Assembly: GCA_004325065.1 (NCBI GenBank)
Contig: PITI01000228.1
Location: forward strand, 1-16,399
Origin: Hamiltosporidium magnivora
Taxonomy: Eukaryota > Microsporidia > Dubosqiidae
Length of the DNA stretch: 16,399 nt
Direction: 5' to 3'
The notes under the pieces are model-generated. The model had not been told where the DNA came from and made no database searches. It saw only the letters and a program-made list of their open reading frames with translations. This document shows, piece by piece, positions 1 through 9,880 of the stretch. How positions within the stretch are numbered: position 1 is the stretch's first letter; each line of letters begins with the position of its first letter. Made by a program: the position numbers and the translations under genes.

Positions 1-41
1 AAAAATACTATAAGACTTTAATCACATGCATGTTTTGGAGT

Positions 42-1412
42 CTAAAACCGCTTTATACACAATTTTTCGGTAAATATTTTGTCTATTCCTGGTAAAATTC
101 AGCCTTGCTCAGTGGTATCTGTATCAAAAACTTTTACATCAATTGAGCTTCTCACTCTGGAAAAGGCAACATAACGTTTCATGTGGCTATAAACTAAGAT
201 TAGTAGAAAAATACCAATATTTCTAAAGTTGATCCTGGGGTTTGTTAATCGCCATGGCAAATCTAAATATACTGAAAATTATCTTCGTTTAAGTTGCCTT
301 GAAAACCCTGAACTAATGTAAAATCATTTCTCCGATTAAATATTGCATCTTCTTTGGCTAGATCAGTCCATAATTCGGCTATGTTTGATTCGGCTTAATT
401 TCCCATACGATTGGCCTAGTATGCTTAAAAAGCCTCTTTTCTTGGTTAAAATATCCATTAAGCATAACAATAGTGCCTTACTTAAGATTTAGAGCACGAT
501 AAGAGTTTCGAGGGCGTGAGGCTGTTTAAAAATCCAAGGATAATCTCCATCACATCTTTGTATCACCAAAAAATAATCTGTATTCAGAAAAGTTTTTTCC
601 CCGCCTTAAAAAAATTAAGTACTATCGTCTAATTTTATTACCTCCTTCATTGTATGAATAAGAATCAATTTTTCAGAAAAGTTATAAACGTCTTTTTCTA
701 AAAGCTTTGCAAAATGATATTTGATATTATCAAAAGAATAATATAAAATGAGATTTTTTTAGAATTTTTGTCTAGACCATCATTATTCATGAGATAATCA
801 TTGCCAAGCTTAATAAGCGAAACACTATATATTCGTATTTCGCTCGCATATTGTTACAAAGTATCAATATTTTAAGATTTTTCCATAATGAACATAATTT
901 TAAGCTGTATTTAACAACATATGATACCTGAGCTCCAGATATCACAGGGAAAAATTCTCTATTGTCTCTCTCTAAAGGTTTTATAATTTCGCCAAACTAC
1001 AATCGGGATTTACATTCAATATCTCTCAATACTTTATAAGGAGAAATCCAGGTCACCTGGATTAATCTAATATAAGTAAAGAGGATTCATTATTTCTCGC
1101 CTTTCGCTTGAATTTAGTTTAATTTCACACATGAATGTTTCATAAAGAATCCGCTAAACTTAAAGTCATAAATGAAATTTTCTTCCTTTGTGTAACAATT
1201 TTGTGCTATTCCTATTTAAACAACCGAAATAACAGTTTTGGCACCTCATTTTATCACATAATACAACATTTGAGAAAGATAAGTTTTTCCACTGCCTCAG
1301 GGTCGTCTAAAAAAAGTCTTTTTTCTTCAGAGCTGTGATTTTACGACGTTCATAATTTGATCGAATGCAATTTTTGCACTTCATTTAAAGGTTCTTTGAC
1401 TTAAATCCATCC
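42..1412 (-). other. Relict Pif1-like SF1B helicase domain of the Helitron
   Basis: This is the unwinding half of the Helitron protein. The approach to motif I reads MDLSQRTFK, a stop, then SAKIAFDQIMNVVKSQL (about 1325-1405). Walker A is GSGKTYLSQMLYYVIK (GSGKTY at 1279-1296), followed by IGIAQNCYTKEENFIYDFKF, which matches the SGIAA...GGRTAHSxFKIP block. The motif II aspartate-glutamate is not legible. The following block is: VLRDIECKSRL, stop, FGEIIKPLERDNREFFPVI, then CNNMRAKYEY (about 834-1045), matching the GGDFRQ-LPV and NMR blocks. GTIVMLNGYFNQEKRLF (about 425-475) matches the G-PVMLLRN block, FAMAINKPQDQL (226-261) is motif V and YVAFSRVRSS (144-173) is motif VI. A TGA lies between motif VI and the terminal stop. 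Several frame changes separate the blocks. Confidence 0.87.
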
Positions 1413-2154
1413 TCTCTCTTAGTAAAATATATTGTGTAGAAATATTACGTGTAGGTTCTGTAATCCAAATTCGCTCAGCGTTTTCTTTTTGAATGCAAAC
1501 TTTATTTATATTACGAAATGCATAATTTACGTAAATATTCGAAGATATGCAGGTAAAAGAGACAGTAGTTTATCGATAGGAGTATCTTTTCTATCCTATA
1601 ATAGTTTGAAATATTTTAAAATCACCAAAATGAATAAGAAGCGAATAAATCTCTGATTTTAATATTTTCATGTTCCGGCATCGTTCAAAGTTTTGTTCCA
1701 AGCTTTTTATTCATCATCAATATTTTTGTGCTCGCTGTCTAAAAATAATTTATATGGGGTTTCTTCAAACGATCCTCAAATGTTCGAATCATCAGCACCA
1801 GATTTAAAAAAAATCTTAAGTAATAAATTTTGGAATTTAATATGCTTTAAGTATAATTCTTTCAATACATCTTAAAAGTTTCTAATTCAAAGTATCCTCG
1901 CATAATCTTCCCTGAAAAAAATTTCGAGTATTTCGTAATATTGTTAATATTAGTACAGATTGGTTTATATTAAGTTTAAACCAAGCTTTAAACCTGCTGG
2001 GTCTATTTGCATAAATGGCTTCTTTTATTTTTGTATTCGTCATTTCAAATGATAGATTTTCTTCTCCTTCATGAGGAACAACTATTTTTAATGATTTGGG
2101 TTTTTTCTTACTTAAAAAATTTAAATATTCTTCAGACTGCTTCGTGAAAGCTTA

Positions 2155-3039
2155 GATACCTGAATATTTGTGTATTTTGATTTCATTGAGTATAAAATTT
2201 ATATTCACACGATCATATTCCTCTTAAGTATAGATTTATATTTTCATTTTTAAATGAAACATATTCGTCAATATTTATATTACAACCATATTTTGACTAA
2301 ATATAGTTTATAAAGAACCATTCTGTTATTATCGATATATTTTATCTAAATTTAACTCGATCGGTATTTTTCATACGATAAAAAGGGTATTCGTTTATAT
2401 TTAAAACACTAGATTCTTGAAAAAAAAAATTAACCATTCAGATGAATATGAAGAAGTCCCAGATAGACTATGAATCCTATTTTTTGTTATTATACCAAAT
2501 ATTTCAGGATTGATTTATTTATCAGGAAGTTCCGCAGATACGATCAGATCTGTTGTTTTAGTATCGCTTTGTTAATATTTTCTTCTTATGTAATTAAAAT
2601 TTAAGCTTGGGGTACCCTTTTTTTTCAGATTCTATGGCATAGCAATATGCTTTTACTTACCAGAAATTTCATTTTTTGCTATATTCTATTTGTAAATATC
2701 TGTGTTTGCCTAAAAATTCTATGTACCTAATCAGGCCGGTTCTTGCGTTTTTCAGTTTTATCGAGATTTTCACAAATTTCAGCATATTTTGGATTGCAGG
2801 TCATCATAATAAAAAAACTCTGGCTTTTCATGCTTTATAACTATCATTATAGAATTTTTAAACATTTGCTGCATATTTCGAGGGCTTTCTGAAAATGTCG
2901 AAGGCCAAATTGTTCGGTTTCTCGAAGAAATTTTACCTGTAATATCTCTTTTGAGAGATGTCGAATATAATATTTTACTTTCTGCTTGAAGCTCTTTATG
3001 TTGAATTTTAGAGTGATTTAAATTCTTTGTTTGGTTTCG
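2155..3039 (-). other. Relict Rep (HUH endonuclease) domain of the Helitron
   Basis: This is the nicking/joining half of the Helitron protein. A stop-free stretch at about 2821-3000 reads into TIWPSTFSESPRNMQQ, matching the family block before motif 1. After a one-base frame change at an A/T run (2811-2817) comes motif 1, MMTCNPKYAEICENL, at 2763-2807, and then RPD at about 2725. The block KAYCYAIESEKKGYP (2609-2653) leads into the HUH site, but the expected P-H-U-H is P-K-L-K (2600-2611), so both metal-binding histidines are lost. Downstream, INPEIFGIITKNRIHSLSG, FFFQESSVLNINEYPFYR and INLYLR-EYDRVNI correspond to the conserved region through the catalytic-tyrosine motif, where the usual KYLYKY is degenerate. 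Residue assignments are my alignment by eye. Confidence 0.85.
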
Positions 3040-4330
3040 CTATATGTAGATACTACATAATGAGTCAAACTCCTTGCTCTTATAATTTGGTTGACTTTTG
3101 TTCTCGATTGCAAGTAAAAGGGAAAAAATGTGTTTCAATGTAACATTTTTGGGTGCTTCATCGCTTGTTCTTTTTGTATTATATAGTGCAATTTTAGGCC
3201 CTTGGGTTTGTTCTATATATAGAAACAAAATTAAGTAAATTTAAACACACAGGTTTTTATGCCACTAGTCTACACTGCGTGTTTTTGGAATGAATATATC
3301 TTCCTATCTAAGATGCAGAAATTAGCTTCTAACAATAGGAGTTCGCCGTCACCGCCCACGAAATCAATAGCCACTTCATCATCACGGTGAACATTATATC
3401 CTCTCGAATCAGTATTTTTGTTTTGCCCTATTACTATAATAATTCCGTCTCTGACTTTTATCTTTATTATTTATCGTCTTTTGAACCTCATGGATCATTT
3501 TAAAGCACCTGCGAAATGATTTGTCTTCATAGCATCGAATAATTTTTCAATTATAAGTACGCAATATCTCTTTTTTTGCTGGCGTTTATTCTTTCGTTGT
3601 TAGCTGCTTCATCATCAAAAATTTATAGTTGATTAATTGTTGGCTTAGTTCCTCAACGTATTTTAGTAATCCAAAGATGGTGAATGGTCAACGAATACAG
3701 CAAAAAAATAAAAACCCCGAGAACGTTTTAACATTGCACAATCGAAATCCAAGCAAATGATACTTTTATGATCTTATAACTCATGAGAATTTATTGAATT
3801 TTGCATCTTCTACATCATAAAATTATAAAACGTCACCTCTAATTTCTAATCTCGTAATTTTATTTTTCCTTTACTAAAACAATATTAGATAGTTTAGGTG
3901 GCGGTTTTTCGCTGTAAAACAATATTCTTAACATCTTAGACAGGTATATTTTTGATTGGGAAGATAACGTTTTATAATTTGTTTTTTATGAAATTCTGTC
4001 TATCTTTTACCGCGATACACCCGGGTTATTCTAGTTATCACCGCTCTCTATAAATTTTTTGTAATATTTGATTTTCTTTATATTCTCTTGTTCCTTTTCC
4101 TCAGTTTATTTCGCCTAAAATTTTTTAGTCTTGCTACCTAATATCTATTTCTTAACCGGATATATTGCTCTTATAGTCCTTGTTTTCGCTAAACCCAATA
4201 CTCTTTCATTCTTATAATTTTTTCCAAAGGTTTTAAGTTTCGTTGTCCGTTTTTCATATTAGTTTTGTACTATTTCTTTTGTTAGTTCATCTGTTTAAAC
4301 CTTTTTTTTACTAAGCCTTAAGACTGCTGC

Positions 4331-6573
4331 AGCGGTTTTTCCTAAGAATTTTTTTTTTTTCATGGCATGGTGTATAAACCAAAGAAATAATTACAAAAAC
4401 TACAGTTCTCTTTTTTGAACTACATTTTTTTAAGCATATCAAAGTACTTCATAATTTTATATTACTCGAAAAAAAAGGTTGATTGAATGTATCAGCCTAT
4501 AAATGATGAGGGGAAAAATATAAACTAATTTACTTGTAATAGTGACATTAGTAAATTGTTCTAGGTAGAAGCTTTAGAATGAAACTTAGTTAATACCGGT
4601 TTGTTTTTTTGCTTGTTTTATTCGTTCTCTTCTTGTTTAACTTACAAATTTCTTAATTTTATCTTTTTAAGTTTAATTTGACCAAAGTTGTGGATTGTGA
4701 TAATATTCTAGATATTTTGAGTTCTTTGATTTCATTCCTACTTAATTCATAAGTCTTTCTTGTTGGTAGTATATAGTTTTCGAGCATATATTATTCAGCT
4801 ATTAATATTTGTTTTTATCAGCTCTTTTTAGGTCTTATCAATATTTTCGCCCTATTCCAAGCCTAGTAGTCGATCAGAGAAAATGAGTCTGATAAATTTT
4901 GAGTACTTTCGAGTAAATAAATACCTCTACAGACAATAGTTTCATATTAGTTCTACTCAATGCTGATTATGTATATGTAAAACGGTTTGAAAGGAACGTA
5001 TAAACGAGATGATCTAAACTGTATTTTTTTCGGATTTTAAAGAAACGCTAAAAGAGTTTAAAAAATATTTAAAAATATTCTTCTTAAGATTTACTAAAAT
5101 TTTTAAACCGTACTAAAAGGCTTGATAGATAATTAGAAATAACATATTTAAGGTTTCGAGGTATTTCATATTGTTTTTCTTCACATTATTATTAGTTGTG
5201 AAAGGTTTTCGAACAAATTCAAAAAACTGTGAAAATTAATATTCATAATCAAGACACTATTATTTTCTATATATTTTGCGAATAATTAAATATCAAATGT
5301 GCACTGCCTTTGTCGTTGCCCCGATATCACCTGATTATATAAAGAATATTTAGAGTAAAATAAGATTTATAAGAATAGAATCTAGCAAGTGATGTAAAAG
5401 TAATATAATAAGCTAAACAACGATATTTTTATTCCTAATCCGCCTATTTAGAACACTACTATTGTATATTAAAAAAACTTAGTAAAAAAAGATTATTTTT
5501 CCCTTTAAAAACCAAAATAATAATTAATCTTTATTCTTAGATCACCATAACTTATTCGTTTTTTAGAAGTTAATCTTCTCGGTTTGTTTTAAGTTTAATA
5601 TCTAATATTGTTTTGAAATATTATATCTGAGTTTTTGAACAAAATTTGCCATTAATTAATCAAGGGGAAATAATTTATATCGTGACACAAGAAGTTAGAA
5701 AATATAGCTAGAACATTAAAATTTGTATTTAAATCCATATTTAAATGAAAATTATATATTCTCATCTAATTATATGGCAAAATGTATATAATTTATACTT
5801 AGGAATTTAAAATTCCAAATGAAAAAATATAAACAACTAATAAGCTATAAGCATGGTGTATTGTTTTATTATGTGATGTTTCATATCTTTTTAGCACTGA
5901 TTTATATCGAATTTTTAGAATATTAAATATGTTATAAATCAGTTTTTTTTACTTTCTCGTAAGAAATCAATTACATGAGTAAAATACCAAACTTAATTTA
6001 TATTGCTTTATATTGATAATGATTACCAGTTTTATGTTTTAATTGTTGATAAAAATAATTTGCTTATTTCAAAAGTAATATGTTGAGAACAATAATTGTT
6101 ATTCTTGTATTACTTATCTAAAAAACTAGATATTATAAAATTCAGATTATAATTTATTTTCCTAAAATAATATTTCAGCATATCGATTCTAACTAATTAT
6201 CACAAATCATTTACGATGGTTTTGAGTATATTTAAAATATACTTTGAATTTTTCTCAGATAAACTCAAAAAAATAACAAATAAACTTAAATGATCTATTC
6301 AATTAATTTTAATTTAACATTTTTTATATAATATATTCCTAATTAATTCTTGTTATTGATCTGTATAAATATTTATTCTCTAATTTGTCCGAATTGCTAA
6401 TAAATTTCTTCATATTTGAATAAAATTTGAAATATTCTATATTTTATAATTTTGTAGCTTTTATAATTCAATTTAATTTATAGTGCAATATTATTTTTTA
6501 ATTACAAATATTGATTAATATAACCAATAGTAGAAATATTAATTTTTATATAAATAATTTCAGTTTTTAAGTC
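4331..6573. other. AT-rich intergenic region, no gene recognised
   Basis: The first 900 bases keep a composition like the Helitron wreck and could include the element's 5' non-coding end, but I found no convincing Helitron terminus. From about 5300 the sequence becomes extremely AT-rich with frequent stops in all frames. A short plus-strand frame beginning with ATG at 4884 (18 codons) is not long enough to support a gene. No RNA gene or tandem repeat was seen. Confidence 0.6.
6543..6560 (+). promoter_or_regulatory. TATA-like run upstream of the 6574 ORF
   Basis: A TTTTTATATAAATAATTT run ends 14 bases before the ATG at 6574. In compact eukaryotic genomes such as microsporidia, TATA-like runs sit close to the start codon. 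In DNA this AT-rich such runs are common by chance, so this is only supporting context. Confidence 0.3.
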
Positions 6574-6918
6574 ATGAAAATTACTAAAAACAAAGTATTG
6601 ATCGGTGCTTTAATTCTCATATGTTTCATAGCTGGATTCAGTGCAATTGAGTTTTTTGGATCAAAGAAGAAGTCGCCAAAAATATCCAAAACTAAAAATG
6701 ACCAAAACTCGACTATTCCAAAAACAAGAACCAAAAAACCCGAATGTTCTAAAACTGAAGAAGATAATTTATTTTCTGAAATACTACGAAACACAGAAAA
6801 CGTACCAAATCAAAACGAAATACAAGAAGTTAGATTACGATATCATGGTATCAATGAAAAAGCTAGAAATTTTTCTATTAAAATAATGAATATTATAAGA
6901 ATGATGAAATTAATTTAA
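6574..6918 (+). CDS. Hypothetical protein with N-terminal membrane or signal segment
   Basis: This is a 114-residue ORF with a true ATG directly preceded by an in-frame TAA two codons upstream, so the start is not ambiguous. Residues 1-7 are Lys-rich and residues 8-28 (LIGALILICFIAGFSAIEFF) are strongly hydrophobic, as in a signal peptide or signal anchor. Residues 30-65 are rich in Lys, Ser and Thr with one Cys, followed by an acidic/Asn-Gln stretch and a basic C-terminus. The product is probably secreted or a single-pass membrane protein. I recognise no family. A start-to-stop frame this long is improbable by chance at this A+T content (my estimate is about 0.01 expected in the window), and AATAAA lies just after the stop. 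A minus-strand frame at 6567-6794 overlaps it and is taken as a shadow. The gene stands alone, with no neighbour to suggest a role. It could be truncated at its 3' end. Confidence 0.55.
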   Translation: MKITKNKVLIGALILICFIAGFSAIEFFGSKKKSPKISKTKNDQNSTIPKTRTKKPECSKTEEDNLFSEILRNTENVPNQNEIQEVRLRYHGINEKARNFSIKIMNIIRMMKLI

Positions 6919-6927
6919 GTTTTCATA

Positions 6928-6933
6928 AATAAA
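6928..6933 (+). terminator. Possible poly(A) signal AATAAA
   Basis: AATAAA begins ten bases after the TAA stop of the 6574-6918 ORF. Placement this close to the stop is usual in compact eukaryotic genomes. The hexamer is frequent by chance in such AT-rich DNA. Confidence 0.35.
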
Positions 6934-7075
6934 AATGTAAATTAGTATTTATAAAATATTTTGTAACTTAGAATTTGTTTGTTTTTACAAACTAAAGTTT
7001 TTAATCATTAAGTAAAACAAACATTTTTAAATATTAAAAGGTTTTGGTTAAATTCGAATACTACATATATACTAA

Positions 7076-7528
7076 GTATTTCCCATCATATATTTTCCTA
7101 TATTGAATAAATTAAATACCGGTCTTGGTTTATATACTTTAAGAAGCACCAAAAAGAATAGAAACCGAATTATAATCGTAATGTTTTTAGTTAGATTCTA
7201 TTTAAACGATAGCAAAGTTTTTCCAAAAAAAAATATAAAAACTAAAATTATTCACTTATCTTTCTGCTGTAATAATATTTTTCACCGTCTCATTTAATAT
7301 TGAGAAAATATAATTTACTTTATTCTTAATACTGAAGAAAGAATAATCATACTAAAAGGTATCTCTTCGGAAAGATTAAATGCACCTGGCGGAGAATTCT
7401 TTTTTTTAATTTTTGGGAATATGAATAAAACTATTTTTAGTTATTCTATGGGAATTTGTATGGTGAAAGAAGATCTACAAATAAAAAAAAATTCTACAAA
7501 ATTGGTTCAAGTGCTTTATGTAACATAA
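7076..7528 (+). pseudogene. Unidentified broken coding frame
   Basis: One reading frame is open from 7076 to 7294 and again from 7304 to 7525, interrupted only by TAA at 7295 and TGA at 7301. That gives about 150 codons with two closely spaced stops, unusual in DNA this AT-rich. There is no ATG near the beginning; the first possible initiator is TTG at 7103. The first half is basic (LRSTKKNRNRII) and the second half looks protein-like (ERIIILKGISSERLNAPGG, then FGNMNKTIFSYSMGICMVKED). I recognise no family. The reading is a dead gene or transposon fragment; chance is not excluded. The sequence from 7529 to about 7990 has the same raised G+C and may be its more decayed continuation. Confidence 0.35.
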
Positions 7529-7990
7529 CTATAGTTTGAATTGAGAGTATAAAGGATTCTGCAAAACTAAAGAAACATGATTTTATCCATTGGGTTTGAT
7601 AGATAAACTCAGTGTGTATAAAAAATATCCTCTAAAAGCTTGATAAGACCTAACTGGCGATTATCCCGTCTGTATGACATTTTTACGTATAGATAGACTC
7701 TCTGTATGCCTCTGAAATAAATCTAAGTCGTAAACTAATTTGATTTTTAAAGAATGTAATAAGTAAAGGCTATACTAAGAATAGAAGAGGTACTTAAATA
7801 TGTTTAGCTGTTCAATTACGTTTCTGGTAAAAAAAATTAACTCACTTGAGGAACTTTTTGCTCATTAAATATCGGCTACATATCTTTAGAATGTAAATAG
7901 CTTAGGCTCCGAGCATCAATGGAATATCGATCAAGTCCGATGAACAATGATCTAGTAAACCCTGGAGATACATTAAATATTTGATAAAGA
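7529..7990. other. Probable decayed coding sequence, frames too broken to assign
   Basis: Composition is less AT-rich than the flanks and then drops abruptly after about 7990. Short plus-strand fragments such as LIDKLSVYKKYPLKA (about 7600) and SMEYRSSPMNNDLVNPGD (about 7915-7970) lie in different frames. No family is recognisable, and no repeat or RNA gene is seen. Confidence 0.3.
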
Positions 7991-8897
7991 TATAACTTAT
8001 ATATTAATTTAATAAAAAATTAATACAAATTTATAATTTACTTTTATTTGTATATCTTGTATGATAAATAGACATAAACGTTAGAATAATAATAATTAAA
8101 CTTATGCTTTCTCCTTATAAAATATTAAATATGTTTATTTCTTCATGAATATAAGAAATATTTAGAAAAATGAATGGTTTTCTTATATCTAATCCAAGAT
8201 CACATAGAAATATTTAATTTGATTTTTATAATTACTTCAAGACTAATATAATAAATATGAAATTGATTAACTTAAATTTTTAGCCACACAAATACAGAAA
8301 AGTAATAAAGAATATATGAATATTTGTTCAACTAAGTATTTGATACTTTTACAAAATATTTAACCTAATATAATTTATAATAAGTAAACATTTCGAATCA
8401 AATCTTATATTCGTGTAAAATATTGACATTCGTAATATAAATTATTGGTTTGTAGGTATAATAAACTGTATAACTCAAAAATATATATTTTTCGTTAAAA
8501 ATTAACAACTATAAAGTAAATTGAATGATAAATGGTGTATTGTTTGTTTTTCTTAAACAAATATCATTTCTAATTTTAACTAAATACCATTTGAGAGATA
8601 TCGACAAGTATTTCATGTCTTTATCACATCTAAATTAACAGTAATATTTTATCTTATATAACAAAATAATTAGGTTATCAAAGTTTAAAAGAATTATTAA
8701 AATATTTAAGATGCTTAATATTGAATGTTTATTTTATTTTAAAATATTTTTATAAATTTCTATTGATAGTAATTTAATACAGTCTACATTCTAATGTTTT
8801 ACTTTTACTTTAAACAGTAAATTTTTATATAAAATTCTTTCAAATATTTTTCTTTTGAATTATAATCTAAAATGTATGTTGAATCTACAAAAAAAAT
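7991..8897. other. Very AT-rich intergenic region
   Basis: Stops are dense in all six frames and there is no ORF of useful size. A loose nested inverted repeat lies at about 8531-8592 (AAATGG...CCATTT arms with a TTGTTT/AAACAA inner pair), which is weak in this composition. I see nothing else. Confidence 0.6.
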
Positions 8898-9077
8898 ACT
8901 TGTATAGCTTAATTAAAACAATAATACTTGTATAGCTTAATTAAAACAATAATAGTTGCGGATTAATACAAATAATTTATTTTGATATTTAAAACAATAA
9001 TACTTGTATAGCTTAATTAAAACAAAAATAGTTGCAGATTAATACAAAGTATTTATTTCTATATTTAAAACAAATAT
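8898..9077. repeat. Compound minisatellite, 28-bp and 76-bp units
   Basis: A 28-bp unit starting ACTTGTATAGCTTAATTAAA occurs at 8898-8925, 8926-8953 and 9002-9029. The second and third copies are each followed by a 48-bp unit starting AGTTGC (8954-9001 and 9030-9077), giving a 76-bp higher-order repeat at 8926-9001 and 9002-9077. The 28-bp units are nearly identical; the 48-bp units differ at several positions. The layout fits duplication of a 76-bp block plus a separate duplication of its first 28 bp. Confidence 0.95.
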
Positions 9078-9604
9078 ATACACTAAGTGTTCATAAATTT
9101 TATTCTTAAGAAAAATTTATTTAAAAACTTAGATTCTATTTTACTTGAATTTTTTACACATTTCAAATTCATAAATCTCTTTACATTAAAATTAATTTTC
9201 ATTTATATTTTTTTATAGAATTTCTGTTGGTTTATAATATTAATAAATTTTATTTGTGTAACGAACAGTATTGTAATTCAAAGTATTACAGAATATTCAC
9301 TATTTTATTTAGGACTTGTGATTATATTTTATTTATTTATCTATCGAATTACATCAACTAGAAAGATGGTAATAAATATAGAAATATTTAATATGTTGAT
9401 ATATATATGATTTAACAAATCGAATTACAATAAATAAATAAATAAATAACTATGGATAAAATCCTTTATCATTTCCTTGTTAAGAGTTTATATTTATAGA
9501 TCTTTAAAATATAGTTTTATAATATATCCGAAATATTTTTCTAGAATGGAATTTTACTTATTTTATAGTTATTTAATAATATTACTTTTGATAATCAATT
9601 TATT
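9078..9604. other. Very AT-rich intergenic region
   Basis: No ORF or RNA gene is visible. The only structured element is a short (AAAT)n tract at about 9430-9449. Confidence 0.6.
9430..9449. repeat. Simple (AAAT)n microsatellite
   Basis: There are about four to five copies of a tetranucleotide AAAT/TAAA unit following CGAATTACAA. It is a short slippage-type repeat. Confidence 0.85.
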
Positions 9605-9880
9605 AATTAAAAAATTGATTCTAAGTTTATATTTCATTAGAAATCTTTAAAAATTTACTGGTATTTCCAATTTAAATTATTTAATTAAAAAATTCTAAGT
9701 TTATAATCTATTAGAAATCTTTAAAAATTTACTGGTATTTCCAATTTAAATTATTTAATTAAAAAATTCTAAGTTTATAATCTATTAGAAATCTTTAAAA
9801 ATTTACTGGTATTTCCAATTTAAATTATTTAATCAATAAATTTTAAGGTTTTATAATCTATTAGAAATCTTTAATTTTAT
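9605..9880. repeat. 74-bp tandem repeat, nearly four copies
   Basis: The landmark ATTCTAAGTTTAT recurs at 9618, 9692 and 9766, exactly 74 bp apart, and a diverged ATTTTAAGGTTTTAT follows one unit later. Each unit contains TTAGAAATCTTTAAAAATTTA followed by the TGGTATTTCC core. The two central copies are practically identical, the first differs at a few positions around its start, and the last is truncated and divergent at its 3' side. This is a minisatellite. Confidence 0.95.

Larger units (their letters stand above)
42..4330 (-). pseudogene. Degenerate Helitron transposase (Rep-Pif1 helicase, RepHel)
   Basis: This is the remnant of the rolling-circle replication initiator/helicase that moves Helitron transposons. 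It was read by translating the minus strand in all frames and comparing with the family consensus as I remember it. In gene order there are N-terminal blocks (FYFFAVFVDHSPSL near 3700; DDEVAIDFVGGDGEL near 3350), MQQMFKNSIMIVIKHEKP (2821-2877), Rep motif 1 MMTCNPKYAEI, the HUH position, VSAELPDK (about 2540), NEYPFYRMKNTDR, NNRMVLYKLYL, DRVNINFI, a linker ending RFKAWFKLN, then helicase motifs I, II/III, V and VI. The last in-frame stop (TAG, 42-44) lies about 43 codons after motif VI, as expected for a canonical Helitron; no OTU or endonuclease domain follows. The length of about 4.2 kb suits an autonomous element. Stops and frame changes throughout make it non-functional. The 5' limit is uncertain: a Lys/Arg-rich N-terminal stretch seems to run to about 4330. 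No TC or CTRR ends were found. Confidence 0.87.

Noticed and set aside
1..60. Palindromic ACATGCATGT near position 26 as a Helitron 3' hairpin
   Set aside because: The stem is too short and no CTRR end follows on the minus strand; the true end probably lies beyond the window.
1135..1338. Plus-strand ORF of 67 residues starting with ATG
   Set aside because: It lies antisense to the Helitron Walker A region, whose minus-strand reading matches conserved helicase sequence; it is a shadow.
1432..1875. Two plus-strand ORFs (1432-1656 and 1693-1875)
   Set aside because: Both start with TTG rather than ATG and lie antisense to the Helitron linker region.
3040..3228. Minus-strand ORF of 62 residues as a separate gene
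   Set aside because: It begins with TTG, and its C-terminal end leads in the same frame into the Helitron Rep block; it is a surviving piece of the pseudogene.
6567..6794. Minus-strand ORF overlapping the 6574-6918 gene
   Set aside because: It is Phe/Leu/Val-rich as expected for the complement of a Lys/Asn/Ser-rich gene; the plus-strand frame is longer and has better context.
8531..8592. Nested inverted repeat as a structured RNA
   Set aside because: The arms are short and A/T-dominated with mismatches; such pairing is common by chance here.
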